From: Arthrobacter sp. Soil762
GTDB taxonomy: Bacteria; Actinomycetota; Actinomycetes; Actinomycetales; Micrococcaceae
DNA: 64,000 nucleotides
Reading direction: 5' to 3'
Assembly (NCBI RefSeq): GCF_001428335.1
Contig: NZ_LMSG01000021.1
Location: forward strand, 1 to 64,000
The notes under the pieces were generated by a model, which was given only the letters and a program-made list of their open reading frames with translations, was not told the DNA's origin and ran no database searches. A program made the translations under genes and the position numbers. Below are positions 1 through 8,522 of this stretch, piece after piece (within the stretch, counting starts at the first letter, position 1; each line of letters begins with the position of its first letter).

Positions 1-83
1 CGTTGTCGCACCCAAGGGTGCTGACCAGAACACGCCGCTAGACGACCATTGGTGGCGTCCCGCCCGCCCCACAACCGCCTTAT

Positions 84-569
84 TCAGCAGCCTCCTAGGG
101 AGGCGGCGTTCCAGGCGGCGGCTTCGGATTCGGCCACTTCGGCGCCGAGCCAGTCGAACGCGTAAAGCGCGACGGCGGCCCGCATCTCGGTGCCGAGCCC
201 TTGGCCGTGGAGGGACTGCTTGAGCCAGGAGCCGGTGCTGACGGTCTTGAGGGTGGCAAAGTCCTTGGCGCCGATGTCTTGGCAGCCGATGAATTCGTCG
301 TGGTACCAGATGCCCAGGAGCAGGGTCCACTCCTCGGGTGTGGCCTGGCCGCGGCAGCGCCAGTACCACTGCGCCATGTTGTGCCCTAATGCTTCCGCCG
401 GCAGTTCCGTCCATGGAGTGCTGAAGGGGCTCAACCCAGTTTCGTGGACTCCGCTGGCTGCCGCTGCAACTGCGGCGGGAATATCGGCGTCGGTTATGGG
501 ACGAAGCACCAGGCGGGGTGTGGTCAGCTTGAGGCCGAAGAGGGGCCAGATGGAAGTCAGCGCGGTCAT
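84..569 (-). CDS. GNAT family N-acetyltransferase, probably clipped at the C-terminus
   Basis: RimJ/RimL-like GNAT fold expected to transfer acetyl from acetyl-CoA to an unidentified amine. The N-terminal 'TPRLVLRPITDADIPA' strand-helix start and the 'GSWLKQSLHGQGLGTEMRAA' acetyl-CoA loop (about residues 113-132) are clear. The protein stops after 161 residues at 'AAAWNAASLGGC', exactly where relatives run on through a 'S.G.SRKLGY..NG' strand and roughly 30 more residues. None of the other frames over bases 1-83 restores that ending convincingly, so a frameshift or deletion is likely. A TAGGCT box (576-581) lies six bases before the ATG, a leaderless arrangement. The acetyl-CoA site is present, but the missing last strand makes activity doubtful. 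Confidence 0.7.
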   Translation of the reverse strand: MTALTSIWPLFGLKLTTPRLVLRPITDADIPAAVAAAASGVHETGLSPFSTPWTELPAEALGHNMAQWYWRCRGQATPEEWTLLLGIWYHDEFIGCQDIGAKDFATLKTVSTGSWLKQSLHGQGLGTEMRAAVALYAFDWLGAEVAESEAAAWNAASLGGC

Positions 570-639
570 CAGGGAAGCCTAGCCCAGGGCGGGCGACGGG
601 AGCCTGTCAAACGCCGGTGATGGCGGGCAGGACCCGCGC

Positions 640-1434
640 TCAGGCGCGGATGTCCCAGGCGATGTGGCGGCGGACGTCCGTAAGGTTCATGGACTCGGCC
701 ACGAACAGGTCGTCGAGCATGTATTCGTCCACCGCGAGGATCCGGATCCAGTGCCCGTAATCCGGGGTTGCCGTTTCCAGCGACTGGCTGGCCACGCAGA
801 CGCCGGTTTCCACGTCGATCCGCACCCGGTTGCTGCCGGGCAGGCAAAGCGGAGCGGCAGGATCCGCGGGCCGGTAGGAGGCGGTAGGCGTCACGGTTGC
901 CTCCAGCGCCGGCCGGCCATTGTGATCCAGGCGGCGCACGGTGTCGATCTCCACAGCGTTGGTGCCCGGGAACTCAATGGGGACCGGTGCGTTCCCGGCC
1001 AGTTCCACGGGATCAAGCGCAGCCGAGAAACGGCCGTTCCCGAAGCCCGGTTCGCCGTATGCTGCCTCCGGCCGGCGCCTGACCAGGCCGCCGTCGTCGT
1101 AAACGGGCGCTACGAGGTGGGGCGGCAGCAGCCAGGACTTCCGGGTGGCGCTGACATACAACCCGTCCTTGGAATCGTTGATGCCGGTGGTGCTGTGGAG
1201 GACAAGCCGGTCGGCGGTTTCCAGGCGCAGCGCCCCGGGCCGGCGCAGCCAGGCGCGGACCAGGGGAGCGGACGGGTCGGGGACGTCGGAAAACGGTTCA
1301 TCCCAGTATTCAAAGCGCAGTGACTGCCACTTCCAAGGAGAAGACCGGCAAAGGTTCCGGAACATGGTGCTCAGGTCTGCAGCGGCGGCGCTGCCCTCCG
1401 GATCCGGCCGGCGCCTGGTGTCCCATGTCGACAT
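640..1434 (-). CDS. Conserved hypothetical protein
   Basis: A soluble protein of about 264 residues with no signal peptide or membrane span and no motif I recognise. It is rich in proline and arginine. Its mid-section ('LETADRLVLHSTTGINDSKDG', 'LEATVTPTASYRP', 'NRVRIDVETGVCVASQSLE') alternates strands like a small beta-sandwich or LolA-like fold, but that is inference. The start is set at the ATG at 1434 rather than the GTG at 1440, because TAAACT (1441-1446) lies exactly six bases upstream of it, the leaderless pattern common in this window. It is divergent from the prepilin peptidase, with about 60 bp between the starts. Confidence 0.65.
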   Translation of the reverse strand: MSTWDTRRRPDPEGSAAAADLSTMFRNLCRSSPWKWQSLRFEYWDEPFSDVPDPSAPLVRAWLRRPGALRLETADRLVLHSTTGINDSKDGLYVSATRKSWLLPPHLVAPVYDDGGLVRRRPEAAYGEPGFGNGRFSAALDPVELAGNAPVPIEFPGTNAVEIDTVRRLDHNGRPALEATVTPTASYRPADPAAPLCLPGSNRVRIDVETGVCVASQSLETATPDYGHWIRILAVDEYMLDDLFVAESMNLTDVRRHIAWDIRA

Positions 1435-1493
1435 ATCCACAGTTTACGCGTGGGCTCAGCAGTGCGGCGCGCGAATCCAGTAGCATCCGAGGG

Positions 1494-2051
1494 GTGATCC
1501 GACGACTCGATGGACTGTGGGACGCCACCCCGCTGGCGTTCTGGCTGGTGCTGGCCGCCTGTGCCTACTTTCTTGTTATGGCGGTCCGGCTGACGGTGAT
1601 TGACGTTCGCCACCATCTGCTGCCCAACCGGATTGTCTTCCCGTCCTACGGTGTGGCGGGGGTCCTGTTGCTCGCGGCGGCCTTGGTGCACGTGATCGCC
1701 GGTCCTGCCGCGCTCGTGGGGTCACCCGACGGTGCCGCCGAGCTCCTGGGGATCCCGGCGCTGCGCATCCTGGCGGGGGGAGCGGTTCTGTGGGCCTTCT
1801 ATTTTGTCCTGCGGATGGTTTACCCGCCCGGCATGGGCTTTGGCGACGTGAAGCTGGCCGGCGTCCTGGGGATGTACCTTGGCTATCTCGGCTGGGGGCA
1901 CGTTTTTGCCGGGACCTTCGCAGCTTTCCTGCTGGGAGGCCTCTGGTCCATGGCCCTGCTGGCGGCCCGCCGCGGCACCTTGAAGTCTTCCATCCCGTTC
2001 GGCCCGTTTATGCTCGCCGGCGCCGCTGCCGCCATGCTGCTGCCCGCTTAG
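1494..2051 (+). CDS. Prepilin peptidase, A24 type (short form)
   Basis: Aspartic membrane protease of the TadV/CpaA/PilD class, expected to cut prepilin leader peptides at the cytoplasmic membrane for type IV or Tad pili. At about 185 residues with five to six hydrophobic spans it lacks the N-terminal methylase domain of long PilD. Both catalytic aspartates can be read: 'VIDVRHHLLPN' near residue 32 and 'GMGFGDVKLAGVLG' near residue 120, the G.GD.K consensus. The GTG start follows TAGCAT (1481-1486) by seven bases. A longer in-frame start at 1425 would overlap the divergent gene and is less likely. No pilin genes lie nearby, so the substrate is elsewhere in the genome. Confidence 0.85.
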   Translation: MIRRLDGLWDATPLAFWLVLAACAYFLVMAVRLTVIDVRHHLLPNRIVFPSYGVAGVLLLAAALVHVIAGPAALVGSPDGAAELLGIPALRILAGGAVLWAFYFVLRMVYPPGMGFGDVKLAGVLGMYLGYLGWGHVFAGTFAAFLLGGLWSMALLAARRGTLKSSIPFGPFMLAGAAAAMLLPA

Positions 2052-2100
2052 ACGCGAGAGAGACACTTGCGGCCTCGGTCCGCAGGCGCCAGGAAAACAA

Positions 2101-2137
2101 CAGGGGCGCCGCAACCCCCAAGATCGCGGCGCCCCTG
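2101..2137. terminator. Bidirectional terminator hairpin
   Basis: A perfect 12-bp inverted repeat (CAGGGGCGCCGC / GCGGCGCCCCTG) with a 13-base loop lies between the convergent prepilin peptidase and MFS fragment. It can serve both directions. Confidence 0.75.
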
Positions 2138-2190
2138 CAGGGTTTTGACTGCGGCCTCCGCCGCTCTGGCATATAGCCTTGCGACGCCGG

Positions 2191-2835
2191 TCAGCGGCGC
2201 CGGGAGACCAGCTCGCCGTCGTCGTCATTCAGGCTGTCCGCGGGGTCAGGGACCGCGGCGGGTTCCTTCTCCGTTCCGCCGTTCAGCAGGGCCAGGTGCT
2301 CTGCCTCCAGGCGTTCTGCTTCCTCGCCGCCCACAGCCTCGCCCCGGGCCACCATGCCGGCAGTGTCCGAGAGCGGGATCTGCTTCAACGTGATGGCCAG
2401 GATCAGCGCGAGGGCGATGAACGGCACCAGGTACCAGAAGACCGGAGCAAGGGAGTCCGCGTAGGCGTTCACGATTGCATCGCGCAGCTGGTCCGGCAAC
2501 TGGCTCAGGGCCTGTGGGTCCAGGGTGCTGGTGGACTGCGAGGCTTGTTCCGCGGACGCTCCGGCGCCGGTGAACGCGCTGGTCAGTGACTCTGAGAGCC
2601 GGTTCGTGAAAATCGCGCCGAACACTGCCACGCCAAGGGACGCGCCGACTTCGCGGAAGTAGTTGTTGGTGCTGGTTGCCGTGCCGATCTGATTGGCGGC
2701 AACAGAATTCTGCACCACCAGGACGATGACCTGCATGATCGACCCCAGTCCTGCGCCGAACACGAACAGCTGGACGCAGATGACCCAGATGGGGGTTTCG
2801 GCGGTCAGGGTGGTGAGCCACAGCATCGCCGCCAA
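2191..2835 (-). pseudogene. MFS multidrug efflux transporter, C-terminal fragment (EmrB/QacA type)
   Basis: About 214 residues matching only the C-terminal part of a 14-span drug:H+ antiporter, a family normally above 480 residues. The last spans and the conserved 'VQNSVAANQIGTATSTNNYFREVGASLGVAVFGAIF' region are present (this stretch runs from about residue 41 to 76), followed by 'VFWYLVPFIALALILAITL' and a long acidic cytoplasmic tail. Everything before the tenth or so span is missing: only about 130 bp separates the fragment from the end of fumC, and that space holds a terminator and a repeat. The first possible start is a TTG inside a membrane span with no ribosome binding site. It is best read as the remnant of a deletion and should not transport anything. 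Confidence 0.8.
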
Positions 2836-2853
2836 AAAATACAGACACCACGT

Positions 2854-2901
2854 ACGACGGCGGCCGGCGCCTTCCGTGGGGAAGGTGCCGGCCGCCGTCG
2901 T
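2854..2901. terminator. Rho-independent-type hairpin downstream of fumC
   Basis: A 20-base arm (2854-2873) pairs with 2882-2901 apart from one G-U position, enclosing an eight-base loop. It lies past the fumC stop and adjoins the broken 5' edge of the MFS fragment. Confidence 0.75.
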
Positions 2902-2925
2902 TCGTAAAGGGGCCTCCGCCGCCGA

Positions 2926-2970
2926 GGGTTCCCTGGCTGAGCGGAGCGAAGCAAGGGAGGCGGTGGGGAC
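2926..2970. repeat. Dispersed intergenic repeat, copy 1
   Basis: A 45-bp GAGC-rich element opening GGGTTCCCTG and closing GGTGGGGACC. It resembles the element at 49173-49217, which has the same opening and closing blocks and a shared AGCGA/GCGAGC core. It abuts the fumC stop codon. Confidence 0.55.
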
Positions 2971-4392
2971 CTATGCCTTGTGCGGCGGGCGCGTCATGGA
3001 CATAACGTCCAGCGCGGTATCCAGCTGCTCTTCGGTGACCTCGCCGCGCTCCAGGAAGCCCATGGCGACGACGGTCTCACGGATGGTGAGGCCCTCGGCC
3101 ACTGCCTTCTTGGCGATTTTGGCCGCGTTCTCGTAGCCGATGTACTTGTTCAGCGGAGTCACGATCGAGGGGGAAGCCTCGGCCAGGAAGCGGGCGCGCT
3201 CCACGTTGGCGGTGATGCCGTCGATCATCTTGTCCGCCATGACGCGGCTGGTGTTGGCCAGCAGGCGGATGGACTCGAGCAGGTTGGCGGCCATCACGGG
3301 GATGCCCACGTTGAGCTCGAAGGCGCCGTTGGTACCGGACCAGGCGATGGCGGTGTCGTTGCCGATGACCTGGGCGCAGACCATGATGGACGCCTCGCAG
3401 ATGACCGGGTTGACTTTGCCCGGCATGATCGAGGAGCCCGGCTGCAGGTCCGGGATGGCGATTTCGCCGAGGCCGGTGTTGGGACCGGAGCCCATCCAGC
3501 GGAGGTCATTGTTGATCTTCATGAAGGAGATCGCGATGTTGCGCAGCTGGCTTGAGCCTTCGATGAGGCCGTCGCGGTTGGCCTGGGCCTCGAAGTGGTC
3601 GCGGGCCTCGGTCAGCGGCAGGCCGGTGTCCGTGGCGAGCAGTTCGATGACACGTTCCGGGAAGCCGGCCGGGGTGTTGATGCCGGTGCCCACCGCGGTG
3701 CCGCCGAGCGGAACTTCGGCAACACGGGGGAGGGCGGCGTTGATGCGCTCGATGCCGTAGCGGACCTGGGCTGCGTAGCCGCCGAACTCCTGCCCGAGTG
3801 TCACCGGGGTGGCGTCCATGAGGTGGGTGCGGCCGGACTTGACGACGTCCTTGAACTCCACGGCCTTGCGCTCCAGCGACTCGGCCAGGTAGCCAAGCGC
3901 CGGGATGAGGTCGTTGATCAGGGCAGAGGTGGCGGCAACGTGGACCGAGGTGGGGAAGACGTCGTTGGAGGACTGCGAGGCGTTGACGTGGTCGTTCGGG
4001 TGGACAACTTTGTCACTCCCGGCGGCTTTGAGGGCACGCGTGGCCAGCTCGGCGATGACCTCGTTCATGTTCATGTTCGAGGACGTGCCGGAACCGGTCT
4101 GGAAGACGTCGATGGGGAAATCGCCGTCGTACTTGCCGGCAGCTACCTCATCGGCAGCCGCAGCGATCGCCTTGGCCAGCTCGCCGTCGAGCACCCCAAG
4201 TTCTGCGTTGGCCTGCGCGGCAGCCTTCTTGACCCGGGCCAGCGCCTCGATGTGCGCGCGTTCCAGGGTCTTGCCGGAGATGGGGAAGTTTTCAACTGCA
4301 CGCTGCGTCTGTGCACGGTACAGGGCGTTCACGGGGACGCGGACTTCGCCCATCGTGTCGTGTTCAATGCGGAATTCTTCAGTGGAAGTCAT
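2971..4392 (-). CDS. fumC: Fumarate hydratase, class II
   Basis: Interconverts fumarate and L-malate in the TCA cycle; an iron-independent cytosolic homotetramer. At 473 residues the length is normal. The substrate-loop signature '[11 protein letters not shown]' is at 319-329, 'TSSNMNMNE' at 103-111 and the catalytic-histidine segment 'GRTHLMDA' at 187-194. TAAGCT (4399-4404) stands six bases before the ATG, so the mRNA is probably leaderless. The pairing with glpX and a DUF4245 gene is conserved in actinobacteria; here a carbonic anhydrase gene is interposed. Confidence 0.97.
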   Translation of the reverse strand: MTSTEEFRIEHDTMGEVRVPVNALYRAQTQRAVENFPISGKTLERAHIEALARVKKAAAQANAELGVLDGELAKAIAAAADEVAAGKYDGDFPIDVFQTGSGTSSNMNMNEVIAELATRALKAAGSDKVVHPNDHVNASQSSNDVFPTSVHVAATSALINDLIPALGYLAESLERKAVEFKDVVKSGRTHLMDATPVTLGQEFGGYAAQVRYGIERINAALPRVAEVPLGGTAVGTGINTPAGFPERVIELLATDTGLPLTEARDHFEAQANRDGLIEGSSQLRNIAISFMKINNDLRWMGSGPNTGLGEIAIPDLQPGSSIMPGKVNPVICEASIMVCAQVIGNDTAIAWSGTNGAFELNVGIPVMAANLLESIRLLANTSRVMADKMIDGITANVERARFLAEASPSIVTPLNKYIGYENAAKIAKKAVAEGLTIRETVVAMGFLERGEVTEEQLDTALDVMSMTRPPHKA

Positions 4393-4467
4393 GGGGCTAG
4401 CTTAGGGCGACCAGGCATCCCATCGAAAACCGTGAACCGCATGCTACGGGCCCTGTTCCGGGCCGGG

Positions 4468-5082
4468 CTAAACCTCGCCGATTCCGGAAACCACGTTCGC
4501 GCGGCCCTCTGCCAGGCTGTAGGAGAGGCCGATCACCGCGGCGCGGCCGTCCTCGATTGCGGTGGAAATCACACGGGAGCTGTCCACCAGGCGCTTGGAC
4601 GTCTGCTTGACGTGCTCCACCACCATGTCATTGATCTCGTGCTCGCCGTTCCGCATGGACGTCAAGACAGAAGGCGTGATGCGCTCCACCAGGTCCCGCA
4701 TAAAGCCCACCGGCATGTTGCCGGTGTCCACAGCGGACTTGGTGGCGCTCACGGCGCCGCAGCTGTCATGCCCCAGCACCACGATCAGCGGCACCCCCAG
4801 CACGCTGATGCTGTACTCGAGGGAGCCCAGGACGGCGTCGTCAATCACCTGGCCGGCGGTGCGCACCACGAAGGCGTCCCCCAGGCCCAGGTCGAAGATA
4901 ATCTCCGCGGCGAGCCGGGAGTCCGAGCAGCCGAAGATCACGGCAAACGGGTGCTGGTTTTCCACCAGCGACGACCGGCGGGACGCGTCCTGGTTCGGGT
5001 GGGACGATTCGCCGGCAACAAAGCGCTCGTTGCCTTCGCGCATTCGGCGCCAGGCAAGGGCGGGGGTCAGGTAGGTAGCCAC
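4468..5082 (-). CDS. Beta-class carbonic anhydrase
   Basis: Cytosolic zinc enzyme for reversible CO2 hydration, supplying bicarbonate to carboxylases; PurE/PurK further along the window also handle the CO2/bicarbonate pair. The 204-residue protein carries the zinc ligands and dyad: C52-x-D54-x-R56 in 'GCSDSR', and H105 and C108 in 'GHDSCGA'. The GTG start is preceded by TAAAGT (5089-5094) with a six-base gap, a leaderless layout. It is co-directional with fumC 75 bp downstream, but fumC has its own promoter-like box, so the two need not form an operon. Confidence 0.95.
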   Translation of the reverse strand: MATYLTPALAWRRMREGNERFVAGESSHPNQDASRRSSLVENQHPFAVIFGCSDSRLAAEIIFDLGLGDAFVVRTAGQVIDDAVLGSLEYSISVLGVPLIVVLGHDSCGAVSATKSAVDTGNMPVGFMRDLVERITPSVLTSMRNGEHEINDMVVEHVKQTSKRLVDSSRVISTAIEDGRAAVIGLSYSLAEGRANVVSGIGEV

Positions 5083-5091
5083 GGGCTTACT

Positions 5092-5772
5092 TTACGGGGC
5101 GGTGCTGGCTGACGGTGAAACTGTGACGGCCGGGTTGGCGTCCATGGACTGTACGACGGCGGTGGCGAGCTCGGCGAATTCGTCCAGCTGGGCGCTTCCC
5201 GTCAGGACAACGGTGGTTCCGCGGTAATTCAGCACCATGCTCTTCTCGCCTTTGCCGGTGTCACGCAGCTCCCAGTCCTGTCCGCCCGCCGCACGCGTTC
5301 CCGTCACGGGAGCGCTCTTGGTCTGCTGGACGAGCCAGGTGGGGTTGGACTGGCGGGTCTGGACCAGGCCGATGAAGGACTCCTTCGGGGTCAGGTAGCC
5401 AACTTCCCAGGTGGGAACGCCGCTGCCGCTGCCAGACTCCCAGCGTGCGTAGTTGGACCTGAACGACTTGCCGGTGTCCGGTGTTACAGGTGTGAATCCC
5501 GCCACATCCGTGGCGTTCCGGGCCACTGCGCCGACGTCGATGTCCGGGCGGAATCCATCGCTCTTGGGGAGGGGGTTCATCAGGATGACGGGCAGGAAGG
5601 CGGCGATGCTGACCACCAGGGCAACGATCATGCCGATCACAGAGGCATTGGCGCGCTTCGCCGCTGCGGCGGGGATCACTGGGCGGACGGGGGCTGTTTC
5701 GGCAGTGCCTGCGCCGTCGCCGTTTGCTCCGGAGTCGGAGGGGTCGGGCCCGGGGCTGGTCTTTTCCTGCAT
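5092..5772 (-). CDS. DUF4245 family single-pass membrane protein
   Basis: Actinobacterial protein of unknown function. From the chosen ATG it has 226 residues: an acidic proline-rich cytosolic head (about 1-40), one membrane span ('SVIGMIVALVVSIAAFLPVIL', about 48-68) and an extracytoplasmic domain. The ATG at 5772 is preferred over the longer frame because GAGAGG sits eight bases before it. The stop is ten bases before the carbonic anhydrase start, so the two may be co-transcribed. It is divergent from glpX; the same pairing occurs beside glpX in mycobacteria as I recall, hinting at an envelope role, but no function can be assigned. Confidence 0.8.
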   Translation of the reverse strand: MQEKTSPGPDPSDSGANGDGAGTAETAPVRPVIPAAAAKRANASVIGMIVALVVSIAAFLPVILMNPLPKSDGFRPDIDVGAVARNATDVAGFTPVTPDTGKSFRSNYARWESGSGSGVPTWEVGYLTPKESFIGLVQTRQSNPTWLVQQTKSAPVTGTRAAGGQDWELRDTGKGEKSMVLNYRGTTVVLTGSAQLDEFAELATAVVQSMDANPAVTVSPSASTAP

Positions 5773-5976
5773 TTCACTCACCTCTCTATAGTCGCCCATG
5801 TTCAGGCGCAACTCACAGTCGGGGGAGTGCGGGAGGCTGAGGGCCCATGTTGCAGGAGTGCGTCATGCCACGCCCCGAAGGCGCCGCCACGACTATGATC
5901 AGTACCAGAGGAATCACCGCACCGGCTGAATCCGGCCGAGCGGGTCCAATGATCGCCACTCGAAGAAGAGGTTCAC

Positions 5977-7014
5977 GTGTCACCAGCGCCTATGACCCAG
6001 CAGTACTCCACGATTTCCCCCTCCCTGGCTGTGGGCATCGACGAGCCAGACCGCAACCTCGCACTTGAGCTTGTCCGCGTCACCGAGGCCGCGGCCATCG
6101 CCGGCGGCCACTGGGTTGGTTTCGGCGACAAGAACAAGGCCGACGGCGCAGCCGTTGACGCCATGCGCTCCTTCCTTCACACGGTCCACTTCAACGGCGT
6201 TGTGGTCATTGGCGAAGGCGAAAAAGACGAAGCCCCCATGCTGTTCAACGGCGAACGCGTTGGCGACGGCACCGGTCCTGAGTGCGACGTTGCCGTGGAC
6301 CCGATCGACGGCACCCGCCTGGCGGCCCTCGGCATCAACAATGCACTGGCAGTCCTCGCCGTGGCGGAGCGCGGCTCCATGTTCGATCCGTCCGCGGTGT
6401 TCTACATGGAAAAGCTCGTCACGGGCCCGGAAGCCGCCGACATGGTGGACCTCCGCCTGCCGGTCAAGCAGAACCTGCACCTGATCGCCAAGGCAAAGGG
6501 CGTGAAGGTCAACCAGCTCAACGTCATGATCCTTGACCGCGACCGCCACCGTCCCCTGGTCGAAGAGATCCGCGAGGCCGGCGCACGCACGAAGTTCATC
6601 ATGGACGGCGACGTTGCCGGCGCCATTGCCGCAGCCCGCTCCGGCACCGGCGTCGACGCCCTCATGGGTATCGGCGGCACACCGGAAGGCATCGTTGCTG
6701 CCTGCGCCATCAAGTCCCTCGGCGGCGTCATCCAGGGCCGGCTGTGGCCCACGAGCGACGACGAGAAGCAGAAGGCCATCGACGCCGGCCACGACCTGGA
6801 CCGCGTGCTGTCCACCAACGACCTCGTGTCCAGCGACAACTGCTACTTCGCGGCCACCGGCATCACCGACGGAGACCTCCTTCGGGGCGTCCGCTACTCC
6901 AAGGACAAGGTCCTCACGCAGTCCATCGTGATGCGTTCCAAGTCCGGCACCATCCGCTTTGTTGACGGCGAGCACCAGGCCAGCAAGTGGGAAGGCTACG
7001 CCCGCAAGAACTAG
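5977..7014 (+). CDS. glpX: Fructose-1,6-bisphosphatase, class II
   Basis: Hydrolyses fructose 1,6-bisphosphate to fructose 6-phosphate, the committed step of gluconeogenesis. At 345 residues it is normal for GlpX. The metal and phosphate motifs 'IGEGEKDEAPML' (78-89) and 'DPIDGT' (108-113) are intact. Start taken as GTG at 5977 behind AAGAGG; an ATG at 5992 is possible. A TATGAT -10-like box occurs about 80 bases upstream (near 5895). The transcript is followed by the large inverted repeat at 7039-7095, which can act as its terminator. Confidence 0.95.
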   Translation: MSPAPMTQQYSTISPSLAVGIDEPDRNLALELVRVTEAAAIAGGHWVGFGDKNKADGAAVDAMRSFLHTVHFNGVVVIGEGEKDEAPMLFNGERVGDGTGPECDVAVDPIDGTRLAALGINNALAVLAVAERGSMFDPSAVFYMEKLVTGPEAADMVDLRLPVKQNLHLIAKAKGVKVNQLNVMILDRDRHRPLVEEIREAGARTKFIMDGDVAGAIAAARSGTGVDALMGIGGTPEGIVAACAIKSLGGVIQGRLWPTSDDEKQKAIDAGHDLDRVLSTNDLVSSDNCYFAATGITDGDLLRGVRYSKDKVLTQSIVMRSKSGTIRFVDGEHQASKWEGYARKN

Positions 7015-7038
7015 CAGGTTCTTCAACCCGCGTACTCC

Positions 7039-7095
7039 TGCGCGAACGGACACTTGAGGCCCCGGAACTGTGGGCCTCAAGTGTCCGTTCGCGCA
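7039..7095. repeat. Perfect inverted repeat, 24-bp arms
   Basis: Arms 7039-7062 and 7072-7095 are perfectly complementary, with core GCGCGAACGGACACTTGAGG and a nine-base loop. It lies between the convergent glpX and the DUF559 remnant and would form a very stable hairpin in either transcript. A further copy of one arm occurs at 7547-7568. The right arm contributes the last codons and stop (-ARTDT*) of the minus-strand remnant. Confidence 0.85.
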
Positions 7096-7460
7096 TGTTC
7101 CCTGCCGCGGTAGCCATTGTGGACGTCCCCGGCGGCCCGGGCTGGCGAGGTGACGCGGACGCCGTCGTGCATCACCACTTCGCCCGGCTTGAACGTCATC
7201 CGGTGGCCTACGACGTTCTGGCGCCGGGGTCTGCTGCCTTCCCGCTCCCGAGCCACGTGGATCCGAAAGTCTTCCTGTAGCCACGGCGGCAGCCCTAACT
7301 CCCATATTCTGCCGCCCGAGTGATGCGTGAGCACCGACGTTTCGTCCAGCGCCGGGTACGCCCGGAGGTTGGCCGGGGCGCCGCCGCCGCTCTCCAGTGG
7401 GATGCGTACACCCCTGGAGGGAATAACGACGTCGGGCTGTCGCTGCCGTTTGCGCGACAC
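7077..7460 (-). pseudogene. Remnant of a DUF559 / AbiEi-like family protein
   Basis: The frame encodes about 127 residues ending 'MHDGVRVTSPARAAGDVHNG...ARTDT'. The segment 'G(V)RVTSPAR' is the hallmark, followed in full-length actinobacterial relatives by 'T..DLA' and a C-terminal DUF559 (Vsr-like) nuclease-fold domain. Here the homology stops at the repeat at 7072-7095, so the C-terminal half is gone. At the 5' side the coding sense continues in frame upstream of the GTG to about 7550 ('IPEELLTGSFTSATAAAFG'), but I find no ATG or GTG there, so the start is lost too. The gene is therefore degraded at both ends and bracketed by repeat copies. Any former defence or nuclease role is inference from the family. 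Confidence 0.6.
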
Positions 7461-7546
7461 CCCGAAAGCCGCCGCGGTGGCCGACGTAAACGATCCGGTG
7501 AGTAGCTCCTCAGGGATCCTTGCGGCCCGGGACAGAGCTGGGTGGG

Positions 7547-7568
7547 GGGCCTAAGTGTCCGTTCGCGC
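7547..7568. repeat. Single arm of the 7039-7095 repeat
   Basis: Matches the right arm at 7072-7094 except for one missing base (GGGCCT-AAGTGTCCGTTCGCGC). It overlaps the 3' end of the femX-like gene and encodes its last residues, '-ARTDT' and stop. Confidence 0.8.
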
Positions 7569-8519
7569 CGGGCGCGCGGAGGGGAGGGCGCGAAGCTTGT
7601 CGCGCAGCTTGCGGGCCAGCTGGTACGCGTTGTACCGGAGCTTTTGAACAGGGAGGTCCCAGGTGCCGGGGTACGCCACCTCGCGCCCGCCGAAGGACTT
7701 CTTGAACGCGGTGAATCCTGCCCATTTGTGGCTGGGCTGGTCCGCGGGCGCGACACCCCACAGGTCCACGTGTTTCAGGCCGCGGTCCTTGGCGTCCGCC
7801 ATCAGGGTCACCAGGAGCGGGATGCCTGCGCTGAGCTTGCGGTGAGTGTCATCCAAGGCCGCGTGGGCGTAGGTCCGCGTGTCCGCGGAATCGTAGGCCA
7901 AGGCCGCCGCGATCGGCTCGCCGTGCAGTTCGGCGATGAACATGGTGGCTGCGCCCGCGGGCATCAGGGAGGCTGCCACCTGGGTCAGGTACTCGTCGCT
8001 CTGCGGCTTGAAGCCGTTCCGCCGGGCCGTCATGTGCAGGAAGCCCAGCAGGATACTGATGTCGTCCGGGTCCTGCGACGCCCGGAATGTGACGCCCTTC
8101 TTGTGGATGTTCCGGTAGAGGTTCCGGTTCACGGGCTTCATCGCGGCGAGGACATCCTTGAAGTCACCTTCGAGGTCCACGATCCAGCTGAGTTCAGGCT
8201 GCTGGTTCACTGGTGCGGGCTGCAAGCCGCGCCGGTTGAGCTCCGTGGCGGCCGGCATCTCAAGCCCGGCGGACACCGGCTCAATCCGGACAAACACAGC
8301 GCCGCACGATCTGGCCGTTGCCACCAGGGCGGCCAGGGCGCCGTCGAACGCCTCCGCGGAGGATGCCACCGGCCCATAGGGGGCGTAGAGGACCTTTCCG
8401 GCCGGGTTCTTCTCCTCGACGGCCAGGAAGCTCCAGCCCGGGCCGGACTGCTGATGGACTATGCGGCCCAGCGACGACTGGACATCCGCCCAGGCAGGCG
8501 TTTGCAGGAAGAATTCCAC
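7551..8519 (-). CDS. FemAB/FemX-like peptidoglycan bridge aminoacyltransferase
   Basis: Expected to add an aminoacyl residue from a charged tRNA to the lipid II stem peptide at the inner face of the membrane, building the interpeptide bridge. The 322-residue protein has the double-GNAT FemAB layout: 'LQTPAWADVQSSLG' at the start, 'KPVNRNLYRNIHKKGVTF' (about 128-145) and the closing 'DLWGVAPADQPSHKWAGF' followed by 'FKKSFGG' typical of FemX. It is three bases downstream of manA on the same strand, with AAGG nine bases before the GTG. Its last four to five codons and stop come from the repeat at 7547-7568, so the native C-terminus may have been replaced; the catalytic folds look complete. Substrate amino acid unknown. 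Confidence 0.85.
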   Translation of the reverse strand: MEFFLQTPAWADVQSSLGRIVHQQSGPGWSFLAVEEKNPAGKVLYAPYGPVASSAEAFDGALAALVATARSCGAVFVRIEPVSAGLEMPAATELNRRGLQPAPVNQQPELSWIVDLEGDFKDVLAAMKPVNRNLYRNIHKKGVTFRASQDPDDISILLGFLHMTARRNGFKPQSDEYLTQVAASLMPAGAATMFIAELHGEPIAAALAYDSADTRTYAHAALDDTHRKLSAGIPLLVTLMADAKDRGLKHVDLWGVAPADQPSHKWAGFTAFKKSFGGREVAYPGTWDLPVQKLRYNAYQLARKLRDKLRALPSARPARTDT

Positions 8520-8522
8520 GGC

